Shown here one piece after another: positions 22,466 through 34,076 of a stretch of DNA of 64,000 nucleotides (the stretch's first letter is position 1; each line of letters starts with the position of its first letter). Location of the stretch: positions 13,384,218-13,448,217 of the forward strand of contig CM046327.1 of the NCBI GenBank assembly GCA_025403435.1. The letters run 5' to 3'. The notes below the pieces were generated by a model that saw only the letters and a list, made by a program, of their open reading frames with translations, did no database searches and was not told where the DNA came from. Both the position numbers and the translations under genes were made by a program. The stretch is from Artocarpus heterophyllus. Lineage: Eukaryota > Streptophyta > Magnoliopsida > Rosales > Moraceae.

Positions 22466-24771
22466 GTTATCTGCTATGTCTATATTAGCAAACCAGTGCT
22501 CCAGACTTTCAAAAGATCTTAAAACACTTCTGCTTGATAAAGTTTATCTTGTCAATGCTTAAGGTAATTCCTCAAATTCATTTTTGTACGCTGAAGAGAT
22601 TTATTTTTTATAAGTAGCAAGTATGAGGCATGCATGTTTCATTGTTGTCGATCACGTTTTCTTCCAATTGTATGTTTGAGGGTGTATACGTGCTCGCAAG
22701 TCCGTCCAAATTATTTCTAGCAAAAAAGGACCTTACAAACTTATTTTATCTTCGAAAAACCATTACCATAATTAAATATTGAAGTTTATGTTTGTTTGCT
22801 TGCTCCTATGGTAATCACGTTGCAATTTTCTTTTTCTTATTTTAATTGATTGGCAGGTTACATTTCGTACAACTTTGTTATTGGTGCCTATTCTTATTGG
22901 GGGCCCAAGGCTGGCTATAATATTTATCATATGGTATGGCTGTTTCTGCTTTTATTTTTTACCTTCAGGTTGACCCCTTTTTTTTCCATTCTTTTCTTCA
23001 GTGTGAGCCCTTTCAACTTTTAAAAAATCACCTTTCCGACTCTTGGTAAAAGGACTGATACTCTGAATAAACTGAAACTCTTGGCAGAGTAATGCAGATC
23101 TGTTATTTGGAGGGATTACAATCATCTGCGGAGTTTTGGGCACATTAGCAGGAGGACTTATACTTGATAACATGAATGCCACAATATCTAACGCATTTTA
23201 GGTGTGTTTTGTTATATTTTTGATCGTGTTCATTATTTGAATTTCTAGTCTGTAATATTTATTCAAGGGCATGATGCTCTGCATTTTTAAACTCTTGTTC
23301 ATTTATTGACGTCAACAAATTATTTACTTTTGAAGAGGCTAAGATTTATACCGAGTTTTTTTCAATATGAGTTGTCCTATGCTTTCTCATGTTGTACTTC
23401 ATAATTTGAATCTTCTGCTTTTGCAGCTTCTTTCTGGAGCTACATTTCTGGGTGCAATATTTTGCTTTAGTGCCTTCATATTTAGGAGCTTATATGGTTT
23501 CTTAGCTCTTTTTATGGTGGGTGAGCTACTAGTCTTTGCAACTCAGGTAACTTCAAAACAAGGAAGTTGGGTTGACAGTTTTGTAGTTTCTTTCTTATCA
23601 CTCTAAAAAGAAGAGGGTCGGTTTGTTTGTGTTGTTTGATGTTCTAAATTTTAATATAAGATGGATCACAATGCTTCTGTAGGCCCCAGTAAATTATGTC
23701 AATCTCCATTGCGTTAAACCAAATCTAAGGCCGCTTTCAATGGCTATTTCAACTGTTTCAATTCATATATTTGGAGACGTTCCTTCCTCACCTCTTGTTG
23801 GGATCGTCCAGGTGCACCTTCAAAGATTCATTTTGCATGTGTTGATGGAACTTAGACGACTAGTGCTGATAAAGATGATGTGGTCAAGCTTAATGTTTTG
23901 ATTGATTTTTTTTAATTTATTTATTGAATGTATGATATCTTATAAATTATTGGCAATATGTTTTTGTAGTTGAACCTATTTGGTTAGAATGTTAAACCTT
24001 GTTTAGCGCTTGAGGAAGGGTGTTTAGAATGTTTTAGTTGGTAAATTCACTTTAGTAATTGGTTTCTGTAAAGTCAAATTCGAAGGTACAATCGGATCAA
24101 ACGTTTAGCATCTCGATTGGTGGTGATTTAACAGGAATTGAAATGATTGCCCTTTCTGTCTTGTGATGCAGTTTGATCTTTAGTGAAGATTTCTTAGTCA
24201 AGCTGCATTATATTGGCTCCCCATTTTCTCAGATTGCAAAAGAGACGGAAGATTTGTTCATTTTCCTTGATCTGTATCGCTTCTCTATCTCATAGGAAAG
24301 CAGTTCATTTTTTAGTTACTGTCTTGTTGCTTTTGTACTCTGTCCCCGTTCACATTTAAGATCATAGATTGATTGTTCCACTGCGTGTACACGGTACACT
24401 TATTAATCTTCGCACTAAAAGGTTCATGACTTGCCCTTGTTACTAGCTTACGTAACTTACCCCTTCACATTTTTTTTATGCCCTCGTGTTCAAGTTTATG
24501 TTAATGCAGGATCATATTAATAACTGGAAGGTCACATCTTTAATTCTGACGTCCATTCTGTTTCTTGCTGCCGGAATATGGTTCATAGGTGAGTGACAGT
24601 TCTAGATTATTAACACAACTTGTTTAAAATTATTACGACCATCTTTCTCTACACAATGAGAATCACTCTTGCTATGTTCCATAAGCTCTATGCCGGAATA
24701 ATGTCGCCGTCAACTTTTGTGTGCATGTGCATGAAATATCCCTGCTCTGTAGTCTATTTATTCAACATATA

Positions 24772-24924
24772 GGGTGTTTGGTAGGATGGTTAGAACTGTT
24801 TTAACTGTAACATGTGAGACTTTACATTGTAGCAATTTTTTATTTTTATTGTTACTGTAGCATATGAGAGTTTTACACTGTTCATAACTGAGATTATAGT
24901 TGAGACCAAGCTTGCCAAACAAGG
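24772..24924. repeat. MITE family A, copy 1 (in last intron of the transporter)
   Basis: Starts GGGTGTTTGGTAGGATGG and ends TTGCCAAACAAGG, giving imperfect inverted ends. The internal signature is CTGTAGCATATGAGAG.TTTACACTGTT, shared with copies at 27762, 30493 and 30671. Confidence 0.75.
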
Positions 24925-25515
24925 CATAGTCACTGCAGAATTAGCGTTATTGCTTTTAACTATTGAGTAAATATTGTATGCTTTATTCTTCAATCGTCTA
25001 CAGGTATCTTCCTAAATAGTTTGGACATGTCCAATGAGGATGACGAAAATCAAGTCTCTGCAATCAATAGAGCCAACATAAAGCCGTTGCTCATGAATGA
25101 TTACCCAGGTAATAGTCCCAACAATGATACACGAGCCTCCTTATGAGATCATCTATTTCTATGGAAGTGCTTGATTACTCGCTTCAACCAATTATCCGTT
25201 CACGTTTTAACATTGTCAATTGGTCACAAGACATCATACAGAGGTGAATATATATACATATACGTGTGTGTGTGTGTGTGTGTATGTGTTTAATTCCACC
25301 TTGAATCAGTCGGAGGACAAGCTTGTAATATGGGACTGGGCATTACAATATTTTTTTTTCTCAGATGTAATGCTGACTCCGCAAGGAGAGTAAAGAAATT
25401 GAGAACAGATGCAAAATGATCTTTTAGATTTTTTGAACTTCTCAAGCACAGTTTCGACATGGTGACGTTTGTCTAGTGTATAGCCTCTGACATTCATGTA
25501 GATACTTACCATGGT

Positions 25516-25521
25516 AATAAA
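25516..25521 (+). promoter_or_regulatory. Candidate poly(A) signal of the spinster-like gene
   Basis: AATAAA about 370 bases after the TGA at 25144-25146. Suggestive only. Confidence 0.3.
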
Positions 25522-27603
25522 ACTCTGCACAATATTGAAGTGTGTGACACGCACAGACACTTGTGTCTTTGCTAAAAGAGGCATGCAAAATATTTTGGAG
25601 TCTGGTGAGTTTGTGGGATATCATTGTCTAAAGGGTTGGTATTCAAAAATTACACCTCTGCAGCAATGTACGTAATTTACCATTTTAAGATTACAAAATG
25701 TAGAGGCAGTCTCCCCAGATCTCCCATTGGAGATTACATGGCTCTTTGCAGTGTCGAAGTGATGATGGAGCCCTGTCCTGAGTGGGAGATAAGCTTGTGA
25801 CGCTGCAGCAATATTTCGCCGCCTGCAGCGTTAATGAGATTGTTGCCTTGCTACGGCAAGATCTTGTTATTGCAATATTGTGGTTAGATACATCTCCTTC
25901 CTTGTTGCGACGGCAAGTGCCTCGTACGATACTCTCTCCCTCCCTACCCCTTTTTTATTGAAGTTTTCAGATTAAATCTGAGACTAAAACAAAAAACACT
26001 TTTTTTTCCCCTCTACTTAAGCTACTGGTTTACTTAAAAGCGGACTGGGAGTTTCCTTCAAGAAATGTAGACTGGAAGTTTAATTTAATTGTGTTTGTGT
26101 ATAGAAATTCTCTCTCTTTTAATTCACTGGTTTACACAAAAGTAAGCCATAGGAATTGATTCTTAAACCTACGTTTGTTTTTTCTTCAAAAATTTCATAA
26201 TTTAATTTTAAGATTTGTAGTTTAATCGATAATAAATCAATGGTTCCATTATAAATAATAAAAAAGAATATATCAATAGCTTATTAGCAAGTAAATGTAT
26301 AGTTTAAGGGTAATATAGACTTTATAACTTATGAAAGCCATATCTATTACTTAAATACAAGGCACTATAGAACGTGCATGAAGTGCTTGGCTGGTTGCTT
26401 TCAATCAGCCAAAAATTGTCGTTTTCCAAGGTCAAAAACGTGCCTTTTCTTTTGCTCTTATATGCGCAACTTTTCTTCAGCTCCTGTGTGTGCACTTGGT
26501 TTTTTCTGCAAGTGCTCGTTTGTGTGCTTTTGTTTGTCTTTTCCTTTCTTTTATTGTGTCGGGAGTTTATGGCCTTGAGGTAAGGACTTTGGTGAAATTA
26601 GTTGCGTGAACTTGGGCTAAATTCATTTATTAATTTATTGAGTTGTGTTTCCTTGTTCCTTCTGCTGCTATTTGCTTGTTTTTTTTTTTGTTTTTGTTTT
26701 TTTTCCCCCTCAAAAGCTCCTCCTCATGCTTTACAAAAAAAAAAAAAAAAAAAAAGATGACTTACAAGAATGCCCCCAAATGCCCTAACTTCCTCCAACA
26801 AAACAATTATTAAAACTGTCTCTTTATCAGAAATTAGTGATTTATTAAAAGTCTAAATTACTCTTACATTTTACTCCCTCATAAGGGAAAGGAGAGAGAA
26901 TTAAGATCTACAATTTTTGAGATGAATTATAATGGGTAAAATAGTAAATGTATAATTAATATTTTAAAAAATAAAATCAGAAAAGGGGCAATTTTGAAAA
27001 GTTAAAAAGGAGATGAATTTTTAATAAGAGATATTTATAAGAGGGCATTCCATGTAGTTTTCTAAAAAAAAATAAAATAAATACAAACTCTCTCATTTTT
27101 GGGCTAAGTAAACAGTTTAATGGACATGAGATAAGAAATAGTTTTTGACATACCTCATTAACTATTTTTTAAAGTATTACAATAATAACAAATATGTGAT
27201 TTTGCTTGCAATATTAACTTATTTTTTATTTCTTTCTCTTTTTATTTTTGCTTGTGAAAAATTCATCTTTTGATGAATTAAAAAAAATAAAGGTAGAAAT
27301 AAAAGATAAACAATGAAGAGAGAGCAAGTGTGAAGAGAGTTGAAAGATAAGGAAAAAGAAATTGAAGAAAGAGATTAATAAAAAAAATACAAAGAGATAA
27401 AAAGAAGATTGAAACTTAAAATGATATAAAAAAAAAAAAGGCATCTATAAATAGAAGAAATTATAGAGTGAGAATGATCAATGTTGACTAATGGGCTTGA
27501 GGTAGTTGGGCCAAGAAAGTTTTATTCAATTTTTTATGGAGAAAATTATATCTTTTGTCACTCTTTTAAAAACTTTATTTATTCATATTATATTTAAAAA
27601 AGT
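25522..27603. other. Intergenic DNA, no gene seen
   Basis: AT-rich, with long homopolymers (A run near 26735-26755, T runs near 26680-26705). Nothing family-like was found in either strand; longer frames here are T-rich low complexity. Confidence 0.5.
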
Positions 27604-27777
27604 GATGTCGTATTATCACTCATATCATCTGCTTAAGTTATACTACACTAAAACATTTATGTTATCTATAAAAAGGGTGTTTGGTATGGTGATGTCGTAT
27701 TATCACTCATATCATCTGCTTAAGTTATACTACACTAAAACATTTATGTCATCTATAAAAAGGGTGTTTGGTATGGT
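27604..27777. repeat. Tandem duplication, 2 x 87 bp
   Basis: Copy 1 (27604-27690) and copy 2 (27691-27777) both begin GATGTCGTATTATCACTCAT and end with GGGTGTTTGGTATGGT. They differ at one visible base (TTATGTTATC versus TTATGTCATC). The unit includes the first bases of a family A MITE. Confidence 0.93.
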
Positions 27778-27922
27778 GGTGGGAACTATTATTTAGAACT
27801 GTTTTTACTGTAGCATGTAAGAGCTTTACACTATATCAATTTTTTTCTTTTTATTATAGAATGTGAGAGCTTTATACTGTTTATAACTAAGATAGTGGTT
27901 AAAACTACTCCTTGCCAAATAG
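27762..27922. repeat. MITE family A, copy 2
   Basis: Starts GGGTGTTTGGTATGG and ends CCTTGCCAAATA. The internal signature CTGTAGCATGTAAGAGCTTT matches the other copies. Confidence 0.75.
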
Positions 27923-28801
27923 CATGAAAAAGTAAGTTTTAAAAAACGATATTCATGAAAATTTTCCTTTTTATGAGGAAATAATATGTTATGCCACATT
28001 TAAAAAATATATATATGTTCATTCATACTATATATAAAAAGGTTGTACTACACTATCATTAATGTTGTATGTTTAAGTTGTGTTACTTTTAAATATGTGT
28101 CACATTTATAAAAAGTAAGTTTCAAATATAATATTTATGAAAATTTTTCATTTTTATTGCTTGCATTTAATTTCACCATTTAATTTGATACAAATTAATC
28201 TTTTAATTTGTTAAATTAATCATTAGAGAAAATTTATGAGAGAAAGAAAGAAGGTTAATACTGAAGAGAGAGAGCAATTTAGAGACGAAAAAGATAAGAA
28301 ATAAGGAGTAATGGGAGACATGGAGTTAAGAATGAGAGGGGAAATGCACAAGGGATAACGAGAACAGAGTATGAGGTGAGAAAAGGAAAAGAGATGATTA
28401 AAAAAAAAGTGTAAATAAAAAAGTAAAGGATAAAGACTGAGGAAATGTCAAAAGCGATTCGAGAGAATAAAAATATTGCAATTGAGAAACATAAAATAAC
28501 AAGAAAGAATGATGATAAAGAAAGTGTTGAAAGACGTACAAAAAAATTTCCAGAATGAAATTGAAATCTTATTTTTTTAAAATAAATTAATAAATACTTT
28601 TGTTGATTTGTGTTTATGCTTGGCTTTTGTTGCTTTGTTTTGTAATGTTAAAATCACATTTTACTTATAGAAAAGTTTTGAAGACGATTAATTTTTCTGC
28701 ATAACCTTTTAAATTAAACAAAAATATTCAAGAAGATTATTGTCTTCTAAAAAATAAGATTTTTTTTTTCACCAAACCTTATGTACTATGCAAACCTGGG
28801 T

Positions 28802-28823
28802 GTACGTGCCTTTTGGCACGTAC
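28802..28823. other. Perfect 9-bp hairpin
   Basis: GTACGTGCC, TTTT, GGCACGTAC: a nine-base perfect stem with a four-base loop, next to an AT microsatellite. No T-run terminator or Helitron CTRR end follows on either strand. Confidence 0.85.
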
Positions 28824-29146
28824 TTGAAACTTATATATATATATAGATATATATATATATTTGAATGTTTTAATTCAAATGTGCATCCGTTCCAAATTTG
28901 GAGCAACATGTACATATTTTTACCTATTAATTGAAGAGAAGAGGCGGTGGGTTCTTAAATAGATTTCTGTTACATTCTTTCTCAGATTCTGAGCCCTGCC
29001 GGTCCAAGTAAAATGCACCGTCCCATGCTCCATCCACTACCAAGCGTTTCCTCCATTTTCAAGGGGGTAAAAAGAGAAGAAGAAAAAAAAGGGTGTTTAT
29101 CTTCTCTGAATCCTAGCTATAGCTAGATCCTGCCACGTCGAATTCG

Positions 29147-29148
<2 letters not shown>

Positions 29149-29181
<33 letters not shown>
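29149..29181. repeat. (AT)n microsatellite
   Basis: About 16 consecutive TA units. Confidence 0.9.
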
Positions 29182-29186
<5 letters not shown>

Positions 29187-29388
29187 CGTTGAGCTTAAGT
29201 TATTATAAAGTAAATAATGCAAAGGTTGATAACAGTTCTTCATTTTAATCTTTAAACACGACGTACGGTTGGAATATTCCATATAATTAAATATATATAT
29301 ATATATACATACGTACATGCATATATACAGACAAGTGGGTAACACATGGCTATATGTAAGATATATGTCACACATGCATGCATATATT

Positions 29389-29419
<31 letters not shown>

Positions 29420-30492
29420 CCACAACTTGTACATAAAATCTAAAAAAATTAAAAGCAAAGCTTAAAATTTTTTGGAATACAAAAAACGTGTATCATTCAC
29501 GTGCTATTCTCAGGTGCTTCGCACGTGCTTTCAATTTGTATACCAAAGCAAATATTTTTCATACGATTTATAGTGTGTATATATATATATATATATATAT
29601 TTCTATAGATCCTCATTGGAGAAGCAGTGGAAGGTCGTGTTCATGGTGATTCGTTATTTCTTTTTTAAGCTTCAAGTGAGGTCTAAACTTTGCAAGAAGT
29701 CAAGTGTAGAATTACGTTAAGCTACGCCTACGACAAAAAAAATAGACGTTTGTTGGGATAAAACAAATAGTGCTCAAATAAATGATTGAATAGATGAAAT
29801 GACTAATTAAGCCTGTAACAACTAGCTGCTTGTATTAATAGTAGAAATTAATTTTAAAGGCATTTCGGCCACTGACAGAGCCAGGCAGTGACGAGTAGGG
29901 TATGTGTCCTCACTTATTTTTTAAAATTTAGATTCTAACTTGTAATTTGTAATTTACAATTTTAGTTTTCTCTTTATTTTTAAAAAAATTACAATCATGT
30001 CTTCATAGAATAATTAAAATATAGTATTGTGCTCTTATGAAATAACTAAAATATGTTGTTATACCTTATAAAATAATTAAAATTTGCTATTATACACCTA
30101 TTTCACAAGAAATAATTGTGCCTCATTAAATCATTGAAATGTATAGTTATATATTTTTATTTAATAAAATACTGTTTCTGATTTTTACACACTGCCCCCA
30201 CTAGCATTAATGTTGTCTCTGGAAATTACTAACATTTCATGCTTTCAGCAACTATTTCAGCCCTTAGACATGCTAATTATTTGATACTGTACACTCTAAA
30301 AAAAAAAGAAGCAAAAACCATACCTTAGCTCATTGCCGATGCAACTTTCCTTTTCCCTGATCTTGAATTTATTTTCCACCAGCTGCAACTTCGTGAGGCT
30401 ACAACAAAAAAAAGCGAATCAATTCTTGTTTCTTGAATCAACTGCAAGCTTCTGGTCATTTCCAGTTTGCTAATGGAAGCAAATCTTTCACA

Positions 30493-30650
30493 GTGTTTGA
30501 TAAAGTTTGTTAGAATTAATTTTTTTTAGAGAATAGTATAAAGCTCTTATATGCTACAAAAAGCCAAAATATAACTACAGTATAAAGCTTTCATATATTA
30601 CAATGTTTTAAACAAAGAAGTTTGTTATAACCAATTTTGTTAAACATCCT
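30493..30650. repeat. MITE family A-related copy 3
   Basis: Starts GTGTTTGATAAAGTTTG and ends TTTTGTTAAACATCC, with ACAGTATAAAGCTTTCATAT inside, the diverged family signature in the opposite orientation. Confidence 0.6.
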
Positions 30651-30670
30651 ATTCGTTATTAACACTTCTA

Positions 30671-30829
30671 GGGTGTTTGAAAGGGTGGTGAGAACCGTTG
30701 ATTAGAACCACTTTTATTATAGTTTATGAAAGCTTTATACTATAACAATTTTTTTATTGTTACTATAGCATGTGATAGCTTTATATAGTTTATAACTAAA
30801 AAATAACGTAAACTACTTTTACCAAACAC
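30671..30829. repeat. MITE family A, copy 4
   Basis: Starts GGGTGTTTGAAAGGGTGG and ends TTTTACCAAACAC, with ACTATAGCATGTGATAGCTT inside. It lies 20 bases from copy 3. Confidence 0.75.
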
Positions 30830-32328
30830 AAGATTAATTACTGTTTTAGGTCCTGGACAACATACTATACTTGCTAGAAGGCAAGCATTGACCGAGTCAC
30901 ATCTAACTAAGTAGGACACGAAATGAGTTTCTGGGTAAAACAGAGAAAGGAAGAAGACGATGGAGAACGTGCAGAAAGAATTTGGGAAAAGGATCAGCAA
31001 AAAGGCATGTGCTCAGACGCTGTCATATATATACAATTGCTATAACAATGCTTAGGAAAGGAATATTTACAGGTCCACCAATCTTAGCCATACGTGTGGC
31101 AGTAACAAGAGCCAAAACTTCTTCCGGTACAATCTGTATAAAAGAACAAGACCAAACCAGGAAAATACTAATACACTAGGATTAGGCTGATGCTTTAACA
31201 ACAAGTGCGTACACTCAAGGTTAAAATTTAGATTTTTGTTCGTTTGGTTTGTAAGTTTGGATAGAAATTTAAATTTAATTAATTTTTTCAAAAGGCTAAA
31301 TTAGTTTATTTTTGTGACTTTAGACAAGAGGAAAGAAAAAAAATCAGAGAATGGGAAAAGAAAATTTGGTAAAAAGGAGGAGGTAGTATATTCAAAAACA
31401 ACTACATTTACATAGGAACGGAGGGAGGGGGGCTGGAGAGGGCCGTGGCCCCGTTAGAGTTTTGACCGAAATTTTTTAATATATTTTAATAATAATAATA
31501 ATAATAATAATATAACAACATGGGTGCTTAGCTAAGACAAGAGACTGTATCCAAATTGGCAAGTAATTATAAATACAAGACTTCATTTAAACAAAACTAA
31601 ATTACTTAGGTATGCTTGTAATAAAACTTTTCACGTGAGTCAAATTAGGGCCAAGGCTAGATATGTGAGTTTATAGTCAGCTTGCAATTAGATTCTAATT
31701 AGGTTTGGTGCTGAGAGAAACTCTTGGGATGACATAGTTCAAAGTTTGGGATGACATAGTTCAAAGTTTAAGACCATGCATGATTTGGGCCCCTAGATTT
31801 TTTTTTTTTTTTTCTTTCATATAGTTTTTTTTTTTTTTTTTTTGTAATATAGTTTTTTCTTTGATAATAATAACATCATATGGTAACCTGAATGGTTACT
31901 TCAATCATCACGCAGGCTACAAAAATCTAAAATTTTCAGCCCAGTCCAAAATCCAGCACAATACGTAGCATAATGCCCTACATTGTCTATAAATCTTATC
32001 ACTATACATCAAAGCTTAGATTTGCTGAGCTCCCTTTCTTTCTAGAATTCTCCCTTCTCTTTACAATTCTCTCAATCTCTCTTTAAAATTTGAAGCTTGT
32101 TCTTAATTTTTTAGATATTCTCTATTGTTTTTTCTCATAAATTCGAATCTCGTCCACAACCTCTCAACCATCTTTCTTTCTTTCATTCTTTCTTTCTTTC
32201 TTTCTTATTTCCTTTTATTTTTTTCTATGGATCTAAAGTACTATCACCTAAGAAAATACTTCCCATCACTTTCCTAGAAGGTTCTCAAGCAGAAATACAA
32301 GTCTAGAGTCACTTGACTTTGGATTCTC
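30830..32328. other. Intergenic DNA, no gene seen
   Basis: Holds a G-rich stretch at 31424-31462 resembling the ends of some plant DNA transposons, an AAT microsatellite at about 31488-31510, long T runs at 31798-31850 and a (TTTC)n tract near 32170-32206. Confidence 0.45.
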
Positions 32329-32690
32329 ATGTATTTTGGAATCCCTGGTGATGTGAGGATGCTAATTGAAGAAAAAATTCATCCAAGTGACTTCAATCAG
32401 AGAGCTAGCCTTCCAAGTATGTATACCAGTCCTAGTGTGATGAGAAGAAGAGCTCATGCCATCAACTTTAGATGTCACAAATTGGGTGATAGACTTGTGA
32501 AAGTAAGTATCATTCGCCTATATTTGTATTAGTAAATAAGGAGGACAAAATCAATTTCTACAAAGATGATCTTTCTAAAGAGAACTTGGATGACCTCCAT
32601 ACGTCTCTTCAGAACTATCTGAATGGATATATCCAAGGTGCAATTTCTAATCTCTGGCCCAAATTCCATGCAGAAAGATAATGCCTCAGG
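32329..32690 (+). other. Possible gene fragment of unknown family
   Basis: A frame from 32329 reads YFGIPGDVRMLIEEKIHPSD, continues to CHKLGDRLVK and meets a good donor (gtaagt) at 32502. Beyond it, 32536-32680 reads EDKINFYKDDLSKENLDDLH and SLQNYLNGYIQGAISNLW. The amino-acid mix is that of real protein, unlike surrounding random frames, but I do not recognise a family and found no acceptor that joins the pieces cleanly. It lies about 0.8 kb upstream of the LOG-like copy, on the same strand. It could be part of a captured or decayed gene. Confidence 0.3.
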
Positions 32691-33473
32691 AATCTAGCAT
32701 TTAAAGACCATGTTTGTCAGTTTGTAAGAAAATTAAATGGGGAGTAAATTCTTAATCCATAGAGGTCGTTTGAGTGTTCCTGTAAAAAAAAAAAATGTAT
32801 TTAGTATTTCAAGTATTTGTTTGTTTTTAGATTGTCCTGTTAAACAATAAATGTTTATTTTTATTTTATCATTATAGTAGTTGTTATATTTGTCTTTTAT
32901 TGACTTTTCTAAAGTTATGTTTATTTTGTCGAAAGTGTATAATTAAATGTGTTGGGTTTTATATCTTTGTTTATAAATTGTCAAAAGTTATACAGTTAGA
33001 ATCTCGTTTGTCAAAAGTCAGTCTAATTACGTGTTTAAATTGTCAAAAAAGTGTATAGTTAAATGTGTCTTACTTTTTTAAAGTTCTACAGTGAATTGTC
33101 GTTTATGATTTGGTGTATAGCTTTCTAGATTAGGTGTTCATCTGTTAAAAAGTTGTACAGTTATGTCAGAGTGTCTTTTGTCATTTTGTTTTCAATTGTC
33201 AAAAGTTGTACAGTTCGAGTAGCGTTTTTCAAAAGTCGGTCTAATTGCGTGTTTACTTTTTCAAATTTGTTTGAATTTGGCCTAACTTTTTCAAATTTGT
33301 TAAGTACCCTGCCACCACCTACCTGTTATAACTTCTTAATCCTTTGGTATTTCTATCTTCCTTAGGATCTCGTTCAAGACTTGGTGTTTTAGGCAAAGCG
33401 GACTTAAAACAAAAACCCAAAAAAATCAAATAATTAAAAAAAAAAAAGATTCAGTCTGTCTTAGAAGCCAAAC

Positions 33474-34076
33474 ATGCCTTCCTCACATTCATCTTGGAAA
33501 ATTGAAACCATTTGTGTCTTCTGTGGTTCCAGTCTCGGTAATGGTAGAGTTTATTTAGAAGTCACGGAACACTTAGGACAAGTCTTGGCATGTAAGAAGA
33601 TTAACCTAATTTATGAGAGAGGTAGCTTAGGGTTAATGGGGAATATAGCAACAATAACATATTTTAAGGGCAGCCATGTTATGGGAATTATACCTCATCT
33701 CCTCGCTGAGGGGAACCTCTGTGGAAAAACCATAGATAAGGAAGAGAGAATTTTGGACATCTCTAAGCATCTTGAAAACATGATCCATGACTCTGATGCT
33801 TTCATTACATTACATGGTGGTTTAAGCACCTTTAAAGAGTTATTTGTAGTTGCTAGTATGAGTCTATTGGGCATGCACTCTAAACCCGTAGGTTTTTTGA
33901 ATGTAAATGGTTTTTATAACTGTCTTTTGAAGTTTTTAGATTACGCTATGGAACTAAACTTCATTGTAGAGTTAGGGAGACAAATCTTTTTTACTACTTC
34001 AACAACTAAAGACCTGCTTTACAAAATGCATGTCATTCATCCGGAGTCCAACACTACAACATCCAAACTTGATTGA
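33474..34076 (+). CDS. LONELY GUY (LOG)-like cytokinin riboside monophosphate phosphoribohydrolase, intronless divergent copy
   Basis: A single open frame of 200 codons, ATG to TGA. Family blocks: ICVFCGSSLG (residues 13-22), ERGSLGLMG (48-56), HVMGIIPHLL (68-77), SDAFITLHGG (107-116) and GMHSKPVGFLNVNGFYN. LOG enzymes release active cytokinin bases from nucleoside monophosphates in the cytosol. The signature PGGxGTxxE reads HGGLSTFKE at residues 114-122, keeping the last Glu but losing Pro and the second conserved Gly. The catalytic Arg of the upstream MHxRK motif aligns with His99, and the GGGS loop reads ERGS. Plant LOG genes normally have several introns, so this looks like a retrocopy. 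The protein is probably inactive or altered. No poly(A) tail follows the stop. Confidence 0.8.
   Translation: MPSSHSSWKIETICVFCGSSLGNGRVYLEVTEHLGQVLACKKINLIYERGSLGLMGNIATITYFKGSHVMGIIPHLLAEGNLCGKTIDKEERILDISKHLENMIHDSDAFITLHGGLSTFKELFVVASMSLLGMHSKPVGFLNVNGFYNCLLKFLDYAMELNFIVELGRQIFFTTSTTKDLLYKMHVIHPESNTTTSKLD

Larger units (their letters stand above)
8484..25146 (+). pseudogene. Spinster-like sphingolipid/lysolipid transporter (MFS), 16 exons, frame disrupted
   Basis: Exons: 8484-8542, 8967-9098, 9580-9681, 9784-9888, 9989-10063, 10175-10249, 13126-13227, 13320-13385, 19406-19457, 22466-22563, 22857-22933, 23088-23201, 23427-23546, 23683-23811, 24510-24588 and 25004-25146. The product would be about 509 residues, the usual spinster size, with family blocks MVCCVINMLSYVGRGAIAS, GILSSAFMVGLLVASPIFA, AMFYMCIPSGVALGYVYGG, FNWRYAFWGEAFLMLPFAV, IGAYSYWGPKAGYNIYH and GDVPSSPLVGIVQ. 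Four lesions are seen: single missing bases near 10010 and near 13216, an in-frame TAA at 22560-22562, and an in-frame TAG at 23199-23201. Every splice site is intact, so decay is recent or the lesions are partly assembly errors. Family members are endosomal or vacuolar lipid transporters. The neighbour SS5 matches the Arabidopsis order. Confidence 0.82.
27923..30492. other. Intergenic DNA with microsatellites and a hairpin
   Basis: No gene is recognised. Purine-rich GA stretches occur at 28230-28550. AT tracts lie at 28831-28861, 29149-29181 and 29577-29600, and an ATA tract at 29388-29408. Confidence 0.5.

Noticed and set aside
27226..27444. 72-codon minus-strand frame of Phe/Ser/Leu
   Set aside because: Complement of a purine-rich GA tract; low complexity.
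28802..28823. Hairpin considered as a Helitron 3' end
   Set aside because: No CTRR within 10-15 bases on either strand.
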